Source: Oscarella lobularis
Lineage: Eukaryota > Porifera > Homoscleromorpha > Homosclerophorida > Oscarellidae
Direction: 5' to 3'
Length of the DNA: 64,000 bases
NCBI RefSeq assembly: GCF_947507565.1
Contig: NC_089175.1
Location: forward strand, 4,577,733 to 4,641,732
Positions 33,919 through 44,573 of the stretch are shown piece after piece (the stretch's first letter is position 1; every line of letters begins with the position of its first letter). A program made the translations under genes and the position numbers. The notes beneath the pieces are model-generated. The model had not been told where the DNA came from. It worked only from the letters and a program-made list of their open reading frames with translations, and did no database searches.

Positions 33919-34198
33919 ATTAACGATCACCACAGAAAGCAAGACGTTCTTTAGGGAAACTTTTCGTACTGTCACTTGCAGACAAATCCTAATTGGTAAT
34001 CGATTTTAACACTATGTGAACCGCTTCTAGAAGCCATGCCATCATTTCAGCACAAGTAGCCAGAGCAGCTGATGCAAAACCTACATAGTGAAGTATACAC
34101 AACTCCACTGTTGACGCGTGAATCATTCTAGTATCGATGTCAGTTTGGTCTCTCGCCAAGCCATTTTCTAACGTATCCGGGCAATCAACGGAACTACA

Positions 34199-34511
34199 GG
34201 CGCCCTATATCATAGGATGCTATAGATATCAGTACACTCCTACTAGTGAGTGTATTGGGTTTTAGCAATAAATATATAACGGGTTTATATTTAGACATGG
34301 GTCCACCTCCTCCCGGAGGCCGTCCTCAGCCCCAGCAGCCCACTGAAGGGAACACCCAAAAAGTCGGCGACGGGTCTACACCGACCTCTCAAGGTTATTG
34401 GTTACCATTTTACCTTCGATTTAGTCTCATTTCTGTTTTTAGCCGTGGTTGCTATGCCAGCGTTGTTTGTCACTGTTCTGGCTCTCATCTTTCGCCTGTT
34501 GGCTATCTAAT
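34199..34511 (+). pseudogene. YHYH gene 3' fragment (unit 2)
   Basis: Starts inside the end of YHYH exon 1 (coding for APYIIGCYRYQYTPT), then intron, the Pro-rich exon 2 (MGPPPPGGRPQPQQPTEGN) and exon 3 with the hydrophobic C-terminus (AVVAMPALFVTVLALIFRLLAI). It keeps the splice sites but has no domain, so it is a passenger at the left end of a duplicated block. The sequence that follows runs into SDR copy C exactly as the second YHYH gene runs into copy A. Confidence 0.9.
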
Positions 34512-34775
34512 TGTGACGTCTTATTTATTTGCTGTTTAGTTCAGTCGACGATCTGAGTACCATATTTTATATAGATTATTGTATTTTGTCGATTGTAGTG
34601 ATTGAGAAATCAAAACCGTCTCTGAGGTCGGGCGCTCGCTTTTTCTCTTCTGCACCATAGAGTCTGAGACGGATGACTTACTGTGATCAGATCATTGATC
34701 TAATTCTATGATAAGATTTGCTGGAGGTGTCTATACGGGATGCCGATAGGTGAGTCACGGTGAGTCACTCGCGAC

Positions 34776-36128
34776 ATGGGCTCGTCGCTCTCGTATCCCG
34801 AAGTCGATTTGGCCGGCAAGGTGGCCATCGTGACGGGCGGCAATACGGGAATAGGTTACGAAACAGGCAAGGCTTTCGCCAGGATGGGAGCTCGCGTCAT
34901 TCTGGCGTGCCGATCGGAGGAACGAGCGACCGAGGTCGGTGTTTTGATCACGTGTGCAGCGTGCGCGAACACCTCGTGTCGTGCAGGCGATCGCGAAAAT
35001 GCGAAGCGAACTGGCCGAAGCGAAGCCCGTGTCAGGAGAAGATATCAACGTCGACTTCATGGCACTCGATTTGTCGTCGCTCGCGTCGGCACGAGACTTC
35101 GCCAAGGCCTTCTTGGCGCGACGTCTTCCACTTCAACTGCTCATTCTCAATGCAGGAATCGCAATAATCAATCCCTTACGTAATTAATATTTACTAATTA
35201 ATTAATTAATTAATTAATTAAATTTTCTAAGAGCTGACTGATGATGGGTTGGAGAAACATTTTCAAGTCAATTACCTCGGTCATCTCTTGATCGTACTTC
35301 ACTTGCTCGAGCTCCTCAGTTCCAGTGGTCCCGATGTTCGCGTCGTATCTGTGTCGTCAGCTACGTACAGAATCGGCACTCTCGATTTGACAAACATGGA
35401 CGGTTCCAAATCGTATAGCAGATATAAGTTCTACGGAAACTCCAAGCTGTATCAGGTAAACGCATCAACTAACTAACTAACCAACTAGCTTCTAACGAAC
35501 CCTAACTCCCTCATTGGTTCTTTAGATCATGATGACGTTTTATCTTCAAAAGAAGCTTTCTGACAGCGGAATAGCATTCTCGAGTCTTAGTCCTGGCTTC
35601 GTAAACGCTTTGCATGCAACCCAAGAGGTACACATTTCAATCATTTAGGTTGAAACAGAGGGCGTGAGAGGATTAGAAGATTCCTCCTTTTTAACGGGAC
35701 TAGTGAAAGCAACTTTTGCACTCGGTACATTAAAGATATATTGATACATATAGATCATGCTAACTACTTACCGGTTGTTTCTTAACAGGTATGGCACGAA
35801 GTGCAGCGAAGGGAGCTGCGACGATAATTAACGCTGCAGTCAATCCTGAATTTGCCAATGGTAAAGCACTATTCTTTGAAAGCTGCAAGCCTACTGGTGT
35901 CAAAAGTCTTGCAAGGTGCGCCGTTTGCATGTATAAGTCTTCATCCTATTGACGTTCCCTTTCTTTCCGTGGCCTAGAGACGAGACTCATCACGAAGAGT
36001 TATGGACGTACAGTATCAAGTTATTGCGCAAGTACATCGACGACGAGTGCGCCACTAAGCTGACTGACATGGGTCTGACGATTTCGTCGTCCGAGGCGGC
36101 CGAGAGCCTTGAAAAGCAAGACGATTAA
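34776..36128 (+). CDS. short-chain dehydrogenase copy C (type 1)
   Basis: Exons: 34776-34934, 34987-35179, 35232-35455, 35526-35600, 35649-35724, 35789-35915, 35978-36128; sum 1005 nt, 334 aa, all junctions in phase. Type 1 marks ([23 protein letters not shown] then [15 protein letters not shown]). [17 protein letters not shown] and YGNSK are present. Exon 5 has drifted most from copies A and I. A 32-bp palindromic insertion sits directly at the stop codon. Confidence 0.87.
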
Positions 36129-36130
36129 AC

Positions 36131-36162
36131 CACGGATCTTAGAGATCTCCTCTAAGATCCGT
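36131..36162. mobile_element. 32-bp palindromic hAT-like micro-element
   Basis: Inverted arms CACGGATCTTAGAG / CTCTAAGATCCGTG around a 4-nt loop, flanked by a perfect 8-bp duplication GATTAAAC (36123-36130 and 36163-36170). Copies A and E lack it and keep one GATTAA-type site, which shows the empty target. Eight-bp duplications and CA-start ends fit hAT transposons. Also present after copy I. Confidence 0.8.
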
Positions 36163-36403
36163 GATTAAACGAAGACGGAGAAGAAGACGATTCTTGGAAC
36201 TGAATATATGCATCACCTAAAAAAAATTAGTCGCTGTGCCTTTGCTTACTTCTCTCTTCATACTTATCCACTTCATGCTTAGCATCAGCGTTGATTTTAT
36301 TATATCCCACCGAAAGTGTCTTGTCATTGTGTTTTGAGCTCAACCAGAATATAGTCAATACGGGTGTCGAGATAGTCACGGTCACATATCTATCTCATAT
36401 ATC

Positions 36404-37720
36404 TCATGGGGTTTCGCTCTCGTATCCCGATGTCGATTTGGCCGGCAAGGTGGCTATTGTGACGGGCCGGAATAGGCTACGAAACAGGCAAGGCTCTCGC
36501 CAGGATGGGAGCTCGCGTCATTCTGGCGTGTCGATCGGAAGAGAGAGCCACAGAGGTCGGTCCAACCGTCGCTGCTAGACCACGCATGCACCGTGCACGA
36601 TCCTCGCACTTTGCAGGCGATCAAGAAAATGCGAAGCGAGCTGGCCGAAGCGAAGCCCGTATCGGGAGAAGATATCAACGTCGAGTTTATGGCACTCGAT
36701 CTGGCTTCTCTCGCGTCGGCACGAGACTTTGCCAAGGCCTACTTGGCGCGAAGTCTGCCGCTTCATCTGCTCATTCTCAACGCAGGAATGGCAATGCTTC
36801 CCTTACGTATCTATCTATATTCGATGATTAATTAATTAATTATTAGTTTTCTTGTTACTAAGAGCTGACTGATGACGGGTTGGAGAAACATTTTCAAGTC
36901 AATTACTTGAGTCATCTCTTGATCTTACTGCACTTGCTCGAGCTGCTCAGCTCCAGTGGTCCCAACGTTCGCGTCATATCTGTGTCGTCAGATGGATACA
37001 AATACGGCACTCTCAATTTGAAAAATATGGACGGTTCCGAGTCATATGGCAGAATGAAGTTTTATGGAAACTCGAAGCTCTATCAAGTAAGCACATCGAC
37101 ACACCTCTTGGACACTCACAAAATTTGCTTTGTTCTTCGAAGATTATGATGACGTTGTATCTTCAAAAGAAGCTTAGGGAAATAGCATTCTTTTGTCTTC
37201 ATCCTGGCAAGGTAAAACAACTTTCCAAGCTAAGAGGTATTATTAATTATTTGTTCATCTAGGTGAACACCGAGATAGCACGAGGAATGAGCGATTCTAC
37301 GTTTCTGATGGTGATGGCCAAAATATTTGTAGCAATGGGTACAGTAGGATATTGATTGATCGATCGATAAGACGTCTTATTTCTGAATAGGGCAAAGTCC
37401 AGAAAAGGGAGCTGCAACGTCGATCAATGCAGCAGTCAATCCGGCATTTGCTAACGAAAAGGCACTTTATTTTGAAGACTGCAAACCTGTTGTTCTCCAT
37501 AGCGTTGCAAAGTGCGCTCTCAACTATCATGAGCCTTTTCCCCAATGTCCCTTTCTCTCCGCCTAGAAATGAGACTCATTACGAACAGTTGTGGGAGTAC
37601 AGCATCAAGTTATTGCGCAAGTTTATCGATGACGATTGCGCTTCTAAGTTGACTGACATGGGTCTGACGATCTCGTCGTCGTCGGAGGCCGCGGCGAGCC
37701 CTGGCGACGAAGACGATTGA
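36404..37720 (+). pseudogene. short-chain dehydrogenase copy D (type 2), broken exon 1
   Basis: Exons 2-7 are intact and nearly identical to copy B (exon 2 36617-36806 through stop 37718-37720, SPGDEDD). Exon 1 has lost one base right after the ATG, so the start is out of frame with LSYPDVDLAGK, and 8 nt from the cofactor motif (TGG...GIG becomes TGRN and shifts). Without exon 1 the Rossmann fold cannot form, so it is probably non-functional unless transcribed from another start. Confidence 0.85.
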
Positions 37721-38025
37721 ATTAACGAATAGCAAGACGTTCTCTAATTAAGGAGGAAACTTTTCGTACTGTCACTTGCAGACAAGTCTTAATTGGCAAT
37801 CGATTGTAAACTATCCGAACAGCTATCTATAATCAGTTCAGCACAACTAGCGAGCACCTGACACAAAACCTACATACGTAGTGAAGTACGAATCATTCCA
37901 AGTGCTGCTTGCTGTGAATACAGTGGATTGTCTATGTCACTGTCTCACGGCCGACACAATAAAGTTAGTTCGTGCTTCAGCTGCTCGCTTTGTTGAAATA
38001 AAAAGTTTGCTTACAATTTCGGCAA

Positions 38026-38374
38026 TACGTCTATCACACTACCAACGGAAAGGCGCCCTATATCATAGGATGCTATAGATATCAGTACACTCCTACTAGT
38101 GAGTGTATTGGCCTATGCAAGGTTTTAGCAATAAATATATAACGGGTTTATATTTAGACATGGGTCCACCTCCTCCCGGAGGCCGTCCTCCAGCCCCAGC
38201 AGCACACTGAAGGGAACACCCAAAAAGTCGGCGACGGGTCTACACCGACCTCTCAAGGTTATTAGTTACCATTTTACCTTCGATTTAGTCTCATTTCTGT
38301 TTTCAGCCGTGGTTGCTATGCCAGCGTTGTTTGTCACTGTTCTGGCTCTCATCTTTCGCCTGTTGGCTATCTAA
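38026..38374 (+). pseudogene. YHYH gene 3' fragment (unit 3)
   Basis: Begins within YHYH exon 1 (sequence for GQYVYHTT / KAPYIIGC), fused directly to the type-3 SDR upstream region (ending AAAAAGTTTGCTTA near 38012). The Pro-rich exon has an extra base (CCTCCAGCCCC). The fusion point shows how unit 2 lost its type-3 SDR and C1q genes. Confidence 0.88.
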
Positions 38375-38575
38375 TTGTGGCGTCTTATTTATTTGCTGTT
38401 TAGTTCAGTCGACGATCTGAGTACCATATTTTATATAGATTATTGTATTTTGTCTATTGTAGTGATTGAGAAATCAAAACCGTCTCTGAAGTCGGGCGCT
38501 CGCTTTCTCTTCTGCACCATAGAGTCTTCTGCACTATAGAGTCTGAGACGGATGACTTACTGATCAGATCATTGA

Positions 38576-38989
38576 TACTAGCGAAAGCAACTCATGCACT
38601 CGGTACATTAGAGATATTGATACATAGATCATACTAACTACTTACCGGTTGTTTTTAACAGGTGTGGCACGAAGTGCAGAGAAGGGAGCTGCGACGTCAA
38701 TTAACGCTGCAGTCAATCCTGAATTTGTTAATGGAAAAGCACTATTCTTTGAAAGCTGGAAGCCTACTGGTGTCAAAAGTCTTGCAAGGTGCGCCGTTTG
38801 CATATGAGTCTGCATCCTATCGACGTTCCTTTGTCTCTGCGGCCTAGAGACGAGACTCGTCACGAAGAGTTATGGACGTACAGTATCAAGTTATTGTGCA
38901 AGTACATCGACGACGAGTGCGCCACTAAGCTGACTGACATGGGTCTGACGATTTCGGCGGCCGAGAGCCTCGACAATCAAGACGATTAA
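38576..38989 (+). pseudogene. short-chain dehydrogenase copy E, 3' fragment (type 1)
   Basis: Only the end of exon 5, exon 6 ([22 protein letters not shown]) and exon 7 (to SLDNQDD) remain. The YHYH-to-SDR spacer jumps straight from ACTGATCAGATCATTGAT into exon 5, so the promoter and exons 1-4 are deleted. Confidence 0.92.
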
Positions 38990-39177
38990 ACGAAGACGGA
39001 GAAGAAGACGATTCTTGGAACCGAATATATGCATCACCTAAAAGAAATTAGTCGTTGTGCCTTTGCTTGCTTCTCTTCATACTTATCCACTGCAGGCTCA
39101 GCATCAGCGTTGATTTTATTATATCCCATCGAAAGTACGTGTCTTGTCGAGATAGTGAGCCACGGTCACTTACATAA

Positions 39178-39359
39178 TGGCACGTGATTGCGAGCCAATC
39201 AGGAGCGCTCATTAGAGTGGTGTATCTCCACTTTTCCGGTCTATATACCACTCTTCCGGCGTATACACCACTCTTCCGGCGTATGCACCACTCATCCGGA
39301 TTAAAAGTAGCAGATCGCGTTTGAATTCGCGCTCCTGATGGGCTCGCAATCGCGTCCCA
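39178..39359. mobile_element. 182-bp non-autonomous hAT-like MITE
   Basis: Terminal inverted repeats of 31 bp with three mismatches (TGGCACGTGATTGCGAGCC at the left, TGGGACGCGATTGCGAGCC read inward from the right). Perfect 8-bp target duplication TTACATAA at 39170-39177 and 39360-39367. The middle (about 39217-39300) is a minisatellite of ~20-bp units with core CCGGCGTATACACCACTCTT. No coding capacity. It sits about 140 bp before SDR copy F. The 8-bp duplication fits hAT or a related superfamily. Confidence 0.85.
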
Positions 39360-39372
39360 TTACATAAGCTAA

Positions 39373-39462
39373 TTACACAACTAAGAATGCTCGTGGGATA
39401 CGCTATTTAGAGCACGAGGGCGGGGTCGTGGCCCGAGGCGAACACTCGCCGTAGTTGTGTAA
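39373..39462. mobile_element. possible ~90-bp inverted-repeat element
   Basis: Bounded by TTACACAACTA and its exact inverted copy TAGTTGTGTAA. Type-2 SDR promoters elsewhere in the array lack this stretch together with the adjacent MITE, so it is inserted sequence. A target duplication is not clear, so the limits are uncertain. Confidence 0.45.
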
Positions 39463-39499
39463 CATCCCGTGGTAACATATTACATATCTCATTTGCGGC

Positions 39500-40846
39500 A
39501 TGGGGGCTTCGCTCTCGTATCCCGAAGTCGATTTGGCCGGCAAGGTGGCTATTGTGACGGGCGGAAATACCGGGATAGGCTACGAAACAGGCAAGGCTCT
39601 CGCCAGGATGGGAGCTCGCGTCATTCTGGCGTGTCGATCGGAAGAGAGAGCCACAGAGGTCGGTCCAACCGTCACCGCTAGACCACGCGTGCACCGTGCA
39701 CGATCCTCGCACACTGCAGGCGATCGCGAAAATGCGAAGCGAACTGGCCGAAGCGAAGCCCGTGTCGGGAGAAGATATCAGCGTCGAATTCATGGCACTC
39801 GATTTGTCTTCGCTCGCGTCGGCGCGAGACTTCGCCAAGGCCTACTTGGCACGACGTCTTCCCCTTCATCTGCTCATTCTCAATGCGGGAATTGCAATGA
39901 TCAATCCTTTACGTACGTAGCAAATTAATTTTATTGATTGATTTTTTACCTTTTGAACTTGTGTCTTCACAATGAAGAACTGACTGATGATGGCTTGGAG
40001 AAACAATTTCAAGTCAATTATTTAGGACACCTCTTGATCGTACTTCTGTTGCTCGAGCTGCTCAGCGCCAACGGTCCTGACGTTCGAGTCGTATCCGTGT
40101 CGTCAAGTGGCCACCAATTCGCCAATTTTGATTTGACCAACATAAACGGTTCCAAGTCATACAGCAGAGTTACATTCTATGGCAACTCCAAGCTCTACCA
40201 AGTTAGCATACCATTGGTTGGCAAAGTTCTCACCTAAATTCGCTTTGTCGTTTGCCTTTCTAAGATCATGATGACGTATTATCTTCAAAAGAGACTTTTG
40301 AACAGTGAGATGTGTTTCTCTTCTGTTCATCCCGGCGTGGTAAGAACAAATAATTAGCCAAAGAGTACAATTCGTTTATTTACTCTAACTTAGGTCAAAA
40401 CGGAGATTGCGAGAGGACACGAAGATTCCATAATTCTGACCGCATTTTCCAAAATATCCAATGGAATCGGTATAATGGATAAAGCATATTCTAATTGACT
40501 GCTTCTATCTGCGAACAGGTGCTGCGCGAAGTCCAGAGAAGGGAGCTGCAACGACTATCAATGCTGCAGTCAATCCAGCATTTGCTAATAAAAAAGCTCT
40601 TTATTTTGAAGACTGCAAACCTGTTGCTCCTCGTCGCGCTGCAAGGTGAGCTGTTGGCACAAGTCTCCGTCCCATTGACGTCCCGTCTACTCTGTCCCTA
40701 GAAACGAGATTCATCACGAAGAGTTATGGGCGTACAGCATCAAGTTACTGCGCAAGTATATCGACGACGATTGTGCCGCAAAGCTGACTGACATGGGTCT
40801 GACAATTTCGCCTTCTGCTGCGAGCCTCGACCAGCAAGACGATTGA
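39500..40846 (+). CDS. short-chain dehydrogenase copy F (mosaic of types 2, 1 and 3)
   Basis: Exons: 39500-39658, 39720-39912, 39978-40201, 40265-40339, 40394-40469, 40519-40645, 40702-40846; sum 999 nt, 332 aa. Promoter and exon 1 match type 2 ([15 protein letters not shown]), exon 2 matches type 1 ([19 protein letters not shown] then AMINPL), and exons 3-7 match type 3 ([29 protein letters not shown], exon 5 [19 protein letters not shown], end [12 protein letters not shown]). [13 protein letters not shown] and YGNSK are intact. Most likely formed by unequal crossing-over or gene conversion. A MITE lies in its promoter. Confidence 0.87.
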
Positions 40847-41233
40847 ATAAGGCGTGGTTCAGGCAGAAAATGATAACTCCTGAACTAAACTCTCTTACGC
40901 ATAACGCGTCTGCATATGCGCTTTTACATTAGCTTTGCCTGCATCAACCTCCCTTCAACCTCCCTTCATTCCGTTGCAGTCATTCAACTTAGTACACACA
41001 AACACTGTATGCACGTGAGCTTGTTCTGAGCAAATGGATGAGGAGATCGTTTACCACTCTCTCTGAGAACACATACGACTATATACGGTGAAATAAACAG
41101 CGTCGAGAGCGCCTACGAGTTGTACGAGCTTTACCTAATTTGGTATCCTTCATGTTCCCTTGCTGATCTTCATTGTTTCGCTCAGAATACCATAAAAGGG
41201 CCTACAGACAAGCAATGATGTCATGTACACCGC

Positions 41234-41239
41234 TATAAA
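41234..41239 (+). promoter_or_regulatory. TATA box of C1q-collagen copy 1
   Basis: TATAAA in the context CACCGCTATAAATGTGCTC, about 50 bp before ATG 41288. The same context occurs at the second copy (46307-46312), 48 bp before its ATG. Confidence 0.6.
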
Positions 41240-41287
41240 TGTGCTCTAAATCTCTACTCAAAGTCAGTTGAACACATAGAGGAAGCA

Positions 41288-42945
41288 ATGCACTGGAGCT
41301 CAATCGTCTTCATCTCTCTTTGCCTCGTTCCGCTCTCATATCAAAATAAGGAAAGCAGTCCTAACTGCCCTCTCCAAAAAGGCGACAGAGTATGCCACCA
41401 CACTAAAAAACCAATTTGTGTAATATAACCTACCAGGGACTACCGGGATCGACAGGCATTAGGGTACATGGAGCATGTACGTTTCCCTCTCAATGCTGAA
41501 GCACCCGCGTCTAGGGTCATAAAGGAGACAAAGGAACGCAAGGAAGCGCGGGAAGAAACGGAGACAAAGTATGCACAGGCACTCTTTTATAAGTGAACGT
41601 TATATATTTACAATTACGTAGGGTGATCAAGGTGCTAAAAGATCTCATGGCCTTCTTGGAAAACAGGTTACTTACGCTTCTTTATTCTATCGTCATCATT
41701 GAATTTGAGTAGGGTCCTGCTGGTGTTGTTGGACCTCCTGGTTCCCAAGGTAGACAAGGTGCAACTGGACCACAGGGACCTCGTGGAAATACCGGAATAC
41801 AAGTACAGCTTGTCGTGCTCTGTATCCCAATCTTAAGTTGATTAAATTTATTAATTGCAGGGTGAAACCAGGGATACTAGATAATATTATCTAGTATCCC
41901 TGGTGAAACAGGCATACAGGGCCCGAAAGGACAAAAAGTAATACAGGGAGCCAAAGTAAATTGCTGCTCGCCTTTCCTCTTATATACGCGATTAATACAT
42001 CAATTAGGGAGAAATTGGACCCACAGGGCCAAGAGGAAGAGGAGGAATTGACGGAATTCCTGTAATACGTCAAACGCGTGCTTTGCACTTATTTTGCCAT
42101 TTACAATACAAATGTAGGGTCCACCCGGTCACACAGGACAAGCAGGACCAAAAGGACTTAAAGGAGATAAGGCCTGTTATATTATTAAAAATAAAAATAC
42201 ATTTTTTAATTAAAAGAATCAAATAGGGAGAGCGGGGATTTACTGGTCACAAAGGAGAGCGGGGATTTCAAGGAATACCAGGACCTGACGTAAATAACTC
42301 TGACTACTTCTTCATTTGTTGTAGCTACCCCACTATCTAGATGTAGATGAGGATATTCTGAAACGGTTGAAAGAACAGGTATGAACTGAAAAAATAAGTG
42401 GCCTCATTCTACTGTAGTTCACCCGTATGTAGATTGTAACAGATCTCAAGTCTTCACTGGGAAGAACATTGAAACCTATTGCGTACCTTGTTGGTGATGA
42501 TACTGGCTGGACAACCTATTCCCAAGGTAACAAATACAATCATTTAGAGTACATGTACTAGGCGATTAAGTCCCTTTGTCTGTCAGGCCAGGTCATTACT
42601 CACTGGTCAACTAGCACGTCAGGTTCCTATCCATCCGTTCTCCAAGGCGGAATGACGTATACCAATGGTTACATCACCGTGCCTGAATCTGGAATCTACT
42701 TTATTTACTTCAGTTTGTACACTAAAGTACAATCAACAAATTACTACTTTCCTGGGATATATGTTGATTCGCGTAATATTTGCACTTCAATGTATTATCA
42801 CGACAACACTCGTTCAAAGTCTCATCATGTTGGAATGCTTTGGAATGTGAAAAAGGGAAATCAGTTGTCTGTAAGGGCGGATGGCAATGAACGCTTGCAA
42901 TGCCATACTGGATTTGCTTTTTTTGGCGCATGGAAAGTAAACTGA
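41288..42945 (+). pseudogene. C1q-domain collagen gene, copy 1, broken
   Basis: Same exon layout as the copy at 46360: signal peptide exon (MHWSSIVFISLCLVPLS), a series of Gly-X-Y exons, a short helical linker exon, and a C-terminal C1q/TNF-like globular domain that is intact here (GGMTYTNGYITVPESGIYFIYF ... FGAWKVN). Lesions: one A missing from an A-run in exon 1 (near 41410), a 41-nt palindromic insertion with its target duplication in the exon 5 collagen stretch, altered bases at the linker exon start, and two Gly substitutions in the triplet repeat (GAKRSHG; GQKVIQG). Expression of the globular part alone would need a new start. Confidence 0.85.
41869..41901. mobile_element. 33-bp palindromic hAT-like micro-element
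   Basis: The two arms CAGGGATACTAGATAAT and its inverted copy meet with almost no spacer. It is flanked by a perfect 8-bp duplication GGTGAAAC (41861-41868, 41902-41909). The C1q copy at 46360 has the empty site. It interrupts a collagen exon. The CAGGG start and 8-bp duplication match the hAT superfamily end rule. Confidence 0.88.
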
Positions 42946-43138
42946 CTCTTCAAACAACTAAACAGACTTTTGTCAACTAAACAGACTTTTGTCTTCTTTT
43001 CGTACTGGGTGCCTAAATTAAATGTTGTGCCGGTCTCGTGTCTCAAACCTTGTTGTCTAGTTGGAGGAATGTGTTTTAGAGATGAACAGAATACGGGTTG
43101 CCGAGACAGATAGAGCGTCACGGTTACTCATTCGCAGT

Positions 43139-44405
43139 ATGGGGTCTTCGCTCTCGCTTTCTCGCTCTCGTATCCCGAAGTCGATTTGGCCGGCAAGGTG
43201 GCTATTGTGATGGGCGGAAACCGGGATAGGCTACGAAACAGGCAAGGCTCTCGCCAGGATGGGAGCTCGCTGGCGTGTCGATCGGAAGAGAGAGCCACAG
43301 AGGTCGGTCCAACCGTCACTGCTAGACACTGCGAACATCGTGCACGATCCTCGCACACTGCAGGCGATCAAGAAAATCGAAGCCCGTATCGGGAGAAGAT
43401 ACATATCAACGTCGACTTTATGGCACTCGATCTGGCTTCTCTCGCGTCGGCACGAAGGCCTACTTGGCGCGAAGTCTGCCGCTTCATCTGCAATGCTTCC
43501 CTTACGTATCTATTTATATATATTAAATAGTTAATTATTAATTTTCTTGTTACTAAGCGCTGACTGATGACGGGTTGGAGAAACATTTTCAAGTCAATTA
43601 CTTGAGTCATCTCTTGATCTTGCTGCACTTGCTCGAGCTGCTCAGCTCCAGTGGTCCCGACGTTCGCGTCATATCCGTGTTGTCAAATGGATACGAATAC
43701 GGCACTCTCGATATGGACTCATATGGCAGAATGAAGTTTTATGGAAACTCGAAGCTCTATCAAGTAAGCACATCGACACACCTCTTGGACACACACAAAA
43801 TTTGCTTCGTTCTTCGAAGATTATGATGACGTTGTATCTTCAAAAGAAGCTTAGTGAAATAGCATTCTTTTGTCTTCATCCTGGCAAGGTAAAACAACTT
43901 CCAAGCTAAGAGGTATTTATTAATTATTTGTTCATCTAGGTGAACACCGAGATAGCACGAGGAATGAGCGATTCTACGTTTCTGATGGTGATGGCCAAAA
44001 TATTTGTAGCAATGGGTACAATAGGATATCGATTGATCGATCGATAAGACGTCTTATTTCTGAATAGGACGAAGTCCAGAAAAGGGAGCTGCAACGTCGA
44101 TCAATGCCGCAGTCAATCCGGCATTTGCTGACGAAAAGGCACTTTATTTTGAAGACTGCAAACCTGTTGCTCTCCATAGCCTTGCAAAGTTCGCTCTCAC
44201 AACTATCACGAGCCTTTGCCCCAATGTCCCTTTCTCTCCACCTAGAAACGAGACTCATCACGAACAGTTATAGGAGTACAGCATCAAGTTATTGCGCAAG
44301 TTTATCGATGACGATTGCGCTTCTAAGTTGACTGACATGGGTCTGACGATCTCGTCGTCGTCGTCGTCGGAGGCCGTTGGGAGCCCTGGCGACGAAGGCG
44401 ATTGA
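43139..44405 (+). pseudogene. short-chain dehydrogenase copy G (type 2), multiply broken
   Basis: Exon 1 has an inserted CTCTCGCTTT-like repeat and small deletions in the cofactor motif and after it; exon 2 lacks about 19 nt (MRSELAE region) and later pieces including LILNAG; exon 3 lacks LKNMDGSE codons; exon 7 has a TAG in EQLWEYS. Exon 3 catalytic YGNSK remains. The most decayed full-length copy. Confidence 0.9.
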
Positions 44406-44573
44406 ATGAATGATACGCGATCGCCACAACTAGCGAGCAGCTGACGAAAAACCTATACCGTACATACGCAGTGAAGTATGAATCATTTCCAAGACGCAAT
44501 GACGTTAGTTCGTGCTTCAGCTGCTTGCTTTGTTGAAATAAAAAGTTTGCTTAAGTAAAGAAATACGAGAACA

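Noticed and set aside
34198-34530. Pro-rich small protein gene (MGPPPPGGRP...)
   Set aside because: It is exon 2 of the YHYH gene carried along at the edge of the duplicated block; repeats at 38 and 48 kb are the same passenger.
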